A stretch of DNA of 47,672 bases from an uncultured Desulfovibrio sp. (GTDB taxonomy: Bacteria; Desulfobacterota; Desulfovibrionia; Desulfovibrionales; Desulfovibrionaceae): contig NZ_CALUYG010000021.1 of assembly GCF_944324935.1 (NCBI RefSeq), forward strand, positions 1 through 47,672. The letters run 5' to 3'. The notes beneath the pieces were generated by a model, which was not told where the DNA came from, ran no database searches, and saw only the letters and a program-made list of their open reading frames with translations. Every line of letters begins with the position of its first letter. Positions within the stretch are counted from its first letter, which is position 1. The position numbers and the translations under genes were made by a program. Positions 42,170 through 47,672 of this stretch are shown here, in pieces.

Positions 42170-43177
42170 ATGTCTCAACCCACAGCTCCCCAGACCGAGG
42201 CCACGCGTCAGCAACAGCAGCCGGAAGTCCGCGGCGTCTTTTCCACACAGGAGATCCGCAAGGTCGGCACAGGCACCACGACCCGCAAGACCGTACAGAA
42301 AACCTTCTGGTTCGTGGAACAGCACGGCAATGATATCGAGTGTCAGCCGCTCAATACCAACTATGTGCCCAGCGGCCCCAAGCGCAAGATCAGCATGGAG
42401 GACCTGATCAACAAGTTCTCGCCGGAGCCGGAATTCTACATGAATTCCGTCTATCCCAAGATGCAGGAACTCCAGTATTCCGTCCGTCAGGGAGACAGAT
42501 ACCGGGAAAACGGCGAGAGCTTCGCCGCCGAATACGAATATTCCCGTGCCCTCAAGGTGGACGAGGACAATGTGCGGGCCAACTTCGGCATCGGCCTCAC
42601 CTACCTTGAACGCGGCGACGCCAGCAAGGCGCAGGACATCTTCGAGCGGCTCGTCAAGCTGGATGCTGCCTTTGAGCCGCAGCACAAGCATCTCTTCAAC
42701 GAATTCGGTATCAGCCTGCGCAAGAACAAGATGCTCGCCGAATCCCGCGAATACTATGCCCGCGCCCTCCAGCTCTCGCCCAAGGATGAGAACCTGAACA
42801 TGAACATGGCGCGCGTGCTGCTGGAATCCAAGGATCTGGAAGGCTGTGTGGACTATCTGCTGGAAGCCCTGCACCTTGCGCCGCGCCATGAGCAGTCGCT
42901 GAAGTTTATGAGCTGGCTCATCCAGAAAAATCTTGTTCCGGCCGACAAGATGGAAGCCGTCAAGCAGGCCCTTGCCGCATCCCGGGCCGCCGCTCCGGCC
43001 ACCGCCCAGGCAGCCGCCGCGCCGGCCGCGACCGCTCCGGCATCCCCGGAAGGGGAGGATGCCGCTCCGCCGGCAGACGGACAGGAAGATACCGCCGTGC
43101 CGCCGGAAGACGCCCCGGGCGCCACGGTCGCCCCGACGGCTGCGTCGTCGGATCCCTTCATCGATACAACGGCATGA
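42170..43177 (+). CDS. Tetratricopeptide-repeat protein
   Basis: A 335-residue protein without a signal peptide. Residues 100-260 are TPR helices (for example AEYEYSRALKVDEDNVRANF, AESREYYARALQLSPKDENL and CVDYLLEALHLAPRHEQSLK). The N-terminal 95 residues include KTFWFVEQHGNDIECQPLNT and look folded. The C-terminal 70 residues are an Ala/Pro/acidic disordered tail. TPRs mediate protein contacts; the partner is unknown. It overlaps recJ by 4 nt. Confidence 0.88.
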   Translation: MSQPTAPQTEATRQQQQPEVRGVFSTQEIRKVGTGTTTRKTVQKTFWFVEQHGNDIECQPLNTNYVPSGPKRKISMEDLINKFSPEPEFYMNSVYPKMQELQYSVRQGDRYRENGESFAAEYEYSRALKVDEDNVRANFGIGLTYLERGDASKAQDIFERLVKLDAAFEPQHKHLFNEFGISLRKNKMLAESREYYARALQLSPKDENLNMNMARVLLESKDLEGCVDYLLEALHLAPRHEQSLKFMSWLIQKNLVPADKMEAVKQALAASRAAAPATAQAAAAPAATAPASPEGEDAAPPADGQEDTAVPPEDAPGATVAPTAASSDPFIDTTA

Positions 43178-44898
43178 AGAACTGGCTTTACCGTCAGCCG
43201 CCCGAGACCCCGTGCCCGGACTGGGCCGAGGCGCTCTCTATCTCGCCCCTGCTGCTGGACGTGCTCTGGCGGCGTGGCTTCACCTGCCGTGAAAGCATCG
43301 ACGCCTTTCTTTCCTCGCGCCTGCAGCAGCTGACCCCCCCGCAGGACTGGCCGCAGCTGCCCGAGGCGGCCGCGCTGTTGAGCGATGCCCTGCTGGCCGG
43401 AAAAAAACTTGCTGTCTGGGGGGATTACGATGTGGACGGCATCACGTCCACCGCGCTTGTGCTGGATGTGCTGGAGCATCACGGCGTGGAGGCCGTCAGT
43501 CATATCCCCGACCGGCGCAGCGAGGGCTACGGGCTCAATACGGCCGGCATCGAGGCCCTTGCCGCCGCAGGCTGCGGCATCCTGCTGACCGTGGACTGCG
43601 GCATTTCCGATGCCGCGCCCATAGCCCGCGCCCGGGAGCTGGGCATGACGGTCATCATCTCCGACCATCATCTGCCGCCTGACGACCTGCCCGCGGCGGA
43701 CGCCATCTGCAATCCGCGCCTCATGGCCGAAAGCGACTGCCCCTGTCCGCATCTGGCCGGCGTGGGGGTGGCCTTCTTCCTCATGGCGGCGGTCAATGCC
43801 CGGCTGGCGGCCCGGACGGGTAGACGGTTCCGCATGGATGAGGTGCTGGATCTGGTGGCGCTGGGGACGCTGGCCGACGTCATGCGGCTTACCGGCGAGA
43901 ACCGCATCCTCGTACGGGGCGGGTTGCAGCGCATGGCCATGACCACGCGGCCGGGCATGGCGGCCCTCAAGGTCGTCAGCAAATTTGACGCCGCGGCTCG
44001 GCTCAGCGCCGGCCAGGTGGTGTTTCGCCTTGCGCCGCGCATCAATGCCGCCGGCCGTATGGGGCACGGGCGCGTGGCGCTTGATCTGCTGCGCAGCAAG
44101 GATCATCTGGAAGCCGCGGCCCTGGCGCGCGAGCTGGATGCCCTCAACAGCGAGCGGCAGCAGAAGGAAGAGCGCATGGTGCAGGAGGCCCGCCAGCAGG
44201 TGCGGGAACTGCTGGCCGTGCGGCCCCGCGCCGGCCTGGTCCTCTATGGGGCGGACTGGCATCCCGGTATCGTGGGCATCGTGGCTTCCAAGATCGTGGA
44301 GGAATTCTACCGGCCCACCATCATCCTTTGCGAGGATCAGGGAGCCGTCAAGGGCTCCGGGCGTTCCATCCGGGAGTTCGACCTCTACGAGGGCCTCGGG
44401 CAGGCCTCGGCCCACCTGCTGCGCTTCGGCGGGCACAAGCTGGCGGCTGGCGTGCGTCTGGAGCTGGCGCATCTGGAGGATTTCCGCCGGGATTTCGAGC
44501 AGGCCGTGGAAAAGGCGCTGGGACCGGAGCCGCTCGTCCCCAGCCTCGTGCTGGAACGCGAGCTGGATTTCGCCACTGCCGGCGACCTCTGCTTCCTTAA
44601 GGAACTGGAGCTGCTCCAACCCTTCGGGCCCGGCAATGCGGAACCCGTCTTCGCCTCGCCGGAGCTGGTCATCAGGGACAGACGGCCGCTGGGCGCCAAT
44701 CGTGAACACGTCCTGCTCAAGGTGCGGGACACGCTTTCCGGGGTGACGCTGACGGCCAAGGCCTGGCGCATGGGAGAACAGTTCCCGCCCTCCTGCGTGG
44801 GCAGCCGCGTACGTCTGGCCTACACCCCGCGCATCGATACCTACAACGGCATTGCCTCGGTGGACATCGCCATCAAGGACTGGAAGCCCGCCGACTGA
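43174..44898 (+). CDS. recJ: Single-stranded-DNA exonuclease RecJ
   Basis: A 5'-3' single-strand exonuclease of recombination and repair. DHH motifs are intact: AVWGDYDVDGITSTALVLD near residue 80, LLTVDCGISD, IISDHHLPP near 160, and the DHHA1 region with APRINAAGRMGHGR near 290. GSGRSIREFDLYEGL and FGGHKLAAG of the OB/DHHA1 part are present. It has 574 residues. It is translationally coupled to the TPR gene. Confidence 0.97.
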   Translation: MKNWLYRQPPETPCPDWAEALSISPLLLDVLWRRGFTCRESIDAFLSSRLQQLTPPQDWPQLPEAAALLSDALLAGKKLAVWGDYDVDGITSTALVLDVLEHHGVEAVSHIPDRRSEGYGLNTAGIEALAAAGCGILLTVDCGISDAAPIARARELGMTVIISDHHLPPDDLPAADAICNPRLMAESDCPCPHLAGVGVAFFLMAAVNARLAARTGRRFRMDEVLDLVALGTLADVMRLTGENRILVRGGLQRMAMTTRPGMAALKVVSKFDAAARLSAGQVVFRLAPRINAAGRMGHGRVALDLLRSKDHLEAAALARELDALNSERQQKEERMVQEARQQVRELLAVRPRAGLVLYGADWHPGIVGIVASKIVEEFYRPTIILCEDQGAVKGSGRSIREFDLYEGLGQASAHLLRFGGHKLAAGVRLELAHLEDFRRDFEQAVEKALGPEPLVPSLVLERELDFATAGDLCFLKELELLQPFGPGNAEPVFASPELVIRDRRPLGANREHVLLKVRDTLSGVTLTAKAWRMGEQFPPSCVGSRVRLAYTPRIDTYNGIASVDIAIKDWKPAD

Positions 44899-44913
44899 GA
44901 TTCTTTACTTCTC

Positions 44914-45000
44914 TGCTTGTTTGGGGGGAAGGGGAACCCCGCGCCTAGTGCGGGGTTCCCCTTCCCCCCAAGCCCCCCATCCCTTCCCCAGCGCGCTTTT
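44914..45000 (+). repeat. Dispersed intergenic repeat, family 1, full copy
   Basis: CTGCTTGT leads into a perfect 22-bp stem (44921-44942 with 44950-44971, 7-nt loop) made of G6-A2-G4-A2-C4 blocks. A conserved tail follows, CCCCCCATCCCTTCCCCAGC then GCGCTTTT. It sits between the convergent recJ and mtaB genes, where it could stop transcription. Confidence 0.85.
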
Positions 45001-45063
45001 ATCAGGGGAAAAGTCAGGGGCACGAGGCGATGCCGCCCTTGGCGCATTTTCAATACGCTCTGG

Positions 45064-45160
45064 CGTTTCGCGGAAAAAACGCGGTTTTTCCGCTCACTTT
45101 GGGCCGGGCGGCGCAGTGCCGCCACCTCGCATATTGCCTTTTTTCAAAGGCAGCATGCGC
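45064..45160 (+). repeat. Dispersed intergenic repeat, family 2, copy A
   Basis: CGTTTCGCGGAAAAAACGCG begins the unit; GGGCCGGGCGGCGCAGTGCC follows and CCTCGCATATTGCCTTTTTT with an AAGGC inverted repeat ends it. The same ordered blocks occur on the other strand at 18622-18718. Part of it resembles 8187-8227 (TTGCCTTTTTCCATGGAAAA). Confidence 0.7.
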
Positions 45161-45234
45161 TAACAACGAGCGAAACGCATAGGTTAAATTTTATTACCTG
45201 TTGAAATGATTTATAATATTTGTTCAGGCAGGCT

Positions 45235-46611
45235 CTAAAGCGTCCCGGCGGGCTCCACCAGCAGGCCGGCGGCGTCAAGGCCCGTCGGGCGGACAGGCAC
45301 AAGCCCCGACAGCGGCATGGCGGGGACCGGCGTCAGCAGGCGGCAGGGCACATAGAACTCGTTGACCCCCCGGATGCCTGCCGTTTTACGCGTGCCCTGT
45401 CCCTCCGACACGTCCGCCGCCAGCAGCATGGCGGGCAGGGCAAGCTGAGCCTGGCGGAAGACGGCCTGCTGCCGGGCCACGGCTTCACGTACCCGGCGGG
45501 CGCGCTCCTGCTTTTCCTGCGGCGCGATGTGTCCCGCAAAGGCGGCCGCCGCCGTTCCGGGACGGACGGAGTAGGGGAAGACGTGCGCGTAGGAAAAGGA
45601 CGTGGCCGCCACGAAGTCCAGCAGGCAGTCCACATCCGCTTCCGTTTCGCCCGGAAAGCCGAGGATGATGTCCGCGCCCAGGCCCATGATCGGCCACTGG
45701 GCGGCGAGCGCCCGTACGGCGTCCTGCAGGGTCTCGGCCCGGTAATGTCCGCGCCCCATGCGGCGCAGCATATGTGGCGAGGCGTGCTGGAGGGAAATAT
45801 GCAGATGCGGGCAGACGAGACGGCAGGACAGCAGACTGTCCACGCCGCGGGCATCGAGCTGCCCCGGCTCCAGCGAGCTGATCCGCAGGCGCGCCTTCCC
45901 GGCGAATTCCGGCGCGAGCTCCCGGTCCAGCCAGACAAGCAGGGACCAGAAATCCCCGTATTCGGGTTTGTCGCGGCCGTACTGGCGCAGATTGATGCCG
46001 GAGACCATGATCTCCGCATGGCCGGCCCGCAGGAGACGTCGGGCCTCGGCCAGCACGGCCTGTGGGTCGCGGCTGCGACTGCGGCCGCGTGTCAGCGGCA
46101 CGATGCAGTAGGTGCAGCGATGTTCGCAGCCGTCCTGTACCTTGAGTACCGGACGGGCCCGCCGGAAACCGTCGATGGCAAAGGGCGGAAATGTCTGTGC
46201 CGCGTTTGCCGCCGCATGCGGGACCTGCTGACCGCCTTCCGCCGGGAAGGGCATCAGGGCATCCAGCAGACGCGCCTTGTCCGCCTGCGGGATGATGTAA
46301 TCCACCGTAGGCCGGGGTTGCTGCGCATTGCGCCGGCGTACGGGGGCCAGCACGCCGGGCAGCTGGGCGGCGCAGCCGGTCAGGACGAGCCGCGCCTGGG
46401 GGGCTGTGCGCCGCAGCCGCAGCAGCGCCGCGCGCGCGTCACGTTCCCCCTTGGCCGTGATGGCGCAGCTGTTGACGCAGACGACATCCGCCACGGACGG
46501 ATCGTCGCACTCCTCGCCGCCCTGCCGCTGCCAGGCTTCGCGCAGGGACTGGCTCTCGTACTGATTGACCTTGCAGCCGAAGGTCAGCAGATGAAATTTC
46601 CATGTGCTCAT
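45235..46611 (-). CDS. mtaB: tRNA t6A37 methylthiotransferase MtaB
   Basis: A radical-SAM enzyme that adds a methylthio group to t6A at position 37 of ANN-decoding tRNAs. The N-terminal cluster Cys residues are in LLTFGCKVNQYES, VNSCAITAKGERDAR and VLTGCAAQ. The SAM cluster is VQDGCEHRCTYCIVP; GLGADIILGFPGETEADVD is also typical. A short C-terminal TRAM-like region ends at 458 residues. The ATG at 46611 is chosen by homology; no strong ribosome binding site is visible. Confidence 0.94.
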   Translation of the reverse strand: MSTWKFHLLTFGCKVNQYESQSLREAWQRQGGEECDDPSVADVVCVNSCAITAKGERDARAALLRLRRTAPQARLVLTGCAAQLPGVLAPVRRRNAQQPRPTVDYIIPQADKARLLDALMPFPAEGGQQVPHAAANAAQTFPPFAIDGFRRARPVLKVQDGCEHRCTYCIVPLTRGRSRSRDPQAVLAEARRLLRAGHAEIMVSGINLRQYGRDKPEYGDFWSLLVWLDRELAPEFAGKARLRISSLEPGQLDARGVDSLLSCRLVCPHLHISLQHASPHMLRRMGRGHYRAETLQDAVRALAAQWPIMGLGADIILGFPGETEADVDCLLDFVAATSFSYAHVFPYSVRPGTAAAAFAGHIAPQEKQERARRVREAVARQQAVFRQAQLALPAMLLAADVSEGQGTRKTAGIRGVNEFYVPCRLLTPVPAMPLSGLVPVRPTGLDAAGLLVEPAGTL

Positions 46612-46638
46612 GCCGTGTTGTAGGCAAAGGCGTGACGC

Positions 46639-46667
46639 TTGACAAGCTGCCGCAGCCGGATAGGCTA
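46639..46667 (+). promoter_or_regulatory. Promoter placing the M15 peptidase start point at its ATG
   Basis: TTGACA with TAGGCT (16-nt spacer) or AGGCTA (17-nt spacer). The expected start point, 6-8 nt after the -10 box, coincides with the ATG at 46673. Confidence 0.6.
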
Positions 46668-46672
46668 GACAC

Positions 46673-47587
46673 ATGTATCACTTTCTTCCCAAAGCCCTGC
46701 TTTTCTGCCTGCTGCTGGGGGCCGCATGCTCCATCGCCGCTGCCCGGGCGGATGCGGCAGGGCGGCCCGCCGACTCGTCCCTGCCCGTCGTGGCGGCCTG
46801 CACGGGGGAGGACGTCATTTTTCCCCAGGGAGAAATGCTGACGGACTGGCAATGCCTCCGGCAAGCCTATCCGCAGGTGCATTGCCTGCGGGCGGATGCG
46901 GCAGGCCGTCTCTGGCTGGAACTGGCCGACGGTACACGATCTCTCTATGACGGCGGGCAGCCCTTTGCCGCCGGACAATGGGATGTCGACGTGCGGGCCA
47001 GCATGGCCCAGCCCTATCCCCTTGATCCGCAGCGCCCGCCCACGCCGCCGGGGATCTCGCCGGGGCGGCGGCGCTCCTATGCGCTGCTCGGGCTTTTGTA
47101 CGGCACGTCGGCAGCGGCCGTCCGGCCGCGCCTCAGGACAGGCACGTTTTTCGGACAGCCCGTACGCATGGAAGCCCGAGCCCTGGCCGCCCTGCACTGT
47201 GTGGAGGCGCGCCTTGCGCCGATTGTGGCCCGGCAACCGCAATTGCGGGCCTACCTCAAAAGCGCCGGAGGCTTCCTCTGGCGCGGCATCGCCGGAGAGA
47301 GCGGCCGCCTCAGCCCGCATTCCTTCGGCATCGCCATCGATCTCAGTCCGCACAAGGCCCCGTACTGGCGCTGGAGCCGCATCTCCCCGCATCCCCTGCA
47401 AATATCCTATCCTCAAGCCATCGTAACGGCCTTTGAGGCCGAAGGCTTTGTCTGGGGCGGCAAGTGGCATGAATACGACATCATGCACTTTGAATTTCGC
47501 CCGGAGATCCTCTGCAAGGCCCGCAGGAGAGCGCAGGCTCCCGAGGCCGGGGGAGAGATCCCCTCCCCGGACGTGCCCGTGCGCTAA
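46673..47587 (+). CDS. Secreted M15-family D,D-carboxypeptidase-like protein
   Basis: A 304-residue exported protein with a signal peptide (PKALLFCLLLGAACSIAAARA). The VanY/M15 zinc-peptidase motif is complete: RLSPHSFGIAIDLSP supplies the first His and Asp, and WGGKWHEYDIMHFEFRPE the Glu/Asp and last His. A peptidoglycan-trimming role in the periplasm follows from the family. The N-terminal 130 residues (with CTGEDVIFPQGEML) are unassigned. There is no ribosome binding site, and the promoter suggests a leaderless mRNA. It is divergent from mtaB and followed by a family 1 repeat. Confidence 0.85.
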   Translation: MYHFLPKALLFCLLLGAACSIAAARADAAGRPADSSLPVVAACTGEDVIFPQGEMLTDWQCLRQAYPQVHCLRADAAGRLWLELADGTRSLYDGGQPFAAGQWDVDVRASMAQPYPLDPQRPPTPPGISPGRRRSYALLGLLYGTSAAAVRPRLRTGTFFGQPVRMEARALAALHCVEARLAPIVARQPQLRAYLKSAGGFLWRGIAGESGRLSPHSFGIAIDLSPHKAPYWRWSRISPHPLQISYPQAIVTAFEAEGFVWGGKWHEYDIMHFEFRPEILCKARRRAQAPEAGGEIPSPDVPVR

Positions 47588-47596
47588 ACGATTTAT

Positions 47597-47672
47597 TTGG
47601 GGGGAAGGGGAACCCCTCCGCCGGCGCGGGAGGGGTTCCCCTTCCCCCCAAGCCCCCCATCCCTTCCCCAGC
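47597..47672 (+). repeat. Dispersed intergenic repeat, family 1, copy cut by the window edge
   Basis: A perfect 23-bp stem (47597-47619 with 47629-47651) and the tail CCCATCCCTTCCCCAGC are identical in design to 44921-45000. The window ends inside the tail, so the expected GCGCTTTT end is not visible. Confidence 0.85.

Noticed and set aside
46612-46674. MtaB start at 46674 with 21 extra residues
   Set aside because: It would overlap the divergent promoter and peptidase start; family proteins begin near the MSTWKFHLLTFGCK segment.

Overview
The window looks like a chromosomal segment of a GC-rich, flagellated, sulfate-reducing member of the Desulfovibrionaceae. The strongest pointers are a complete aprBA pair (dissimilatory APS reductase), an unusually large Desulfovibrio-style hook protein, sigma-54-type promoter sequences and a MucR-family regulator. 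I see no phage, plasmid, insertion sequence or CRISPR array. Species cannot be fixed from the sequence alone.

Layout. 302-5834 (-): flagellar hook operon fliK-flgD-flgE. 5981-7372 (-): a PAS/GAF-type diguanylate cyclase whose start codon sits 4 nt after a perfect (CT)21 tract, a likely phase-variable switch. 7805-10922: a small secreted Cys-containing protein and a repeat-rich autotransporter adhesin. 11447-14894 (-): tRNA-Ala(CGC), aprA, aprB and 6-phosphogluconolactonase. 15182-17273 (+): a B3/4 domain protein, a TrmO-like tRNA methyltransferase and a MucR regulator. 17508-18524 (-): a CapA-like protein.

18855-26719 holds the most system-like locus. A minus-strand operon (ridA, D-amino-acid oxidase-like FAD subunit, [2Fe-2S] subunit, FAD/BFD subunit, SSS symporter, a 39-residue symporter accessory peptide, Asp/Glu-family racemase) lies opposite a sigma-54 enhancer-binding protein. 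A near-consensus -24/-12 promoter precedes ridA, and two dyads with TGTAA/TTACA half-sites lie between the divergent genes. I infer a self-contained route: import an amino or imino acid, racemise it, oxidise the D-form through a heterotrimeric HcnABC/LhpBEF-like dehydrogenase, and hydrolyse the imine with RidA.

26798-47587: a secreted helical protein and an HD-domain protein; rplM-rpsI; an orphan YcaO protein; three translationally coupled membrane-protein genes, two of them paralogues; a putative flagellar-regulon protein with a sigma-54 promoter; groES-groEL; a decayed mgtE behind a structured leader with short ORFs; a DJ-1/PfpI protein; FmdB; yicC-remA-gmk; pyrF, a TPR gene and recJ; mtaB; and a secreted M15 peptidase probably made from a leaderless mRNA. 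Two families of GC-rich intergenic repeats are scattered through this half. One forms perfect 22-23 bp hairpins and reaches the right edge of the window.
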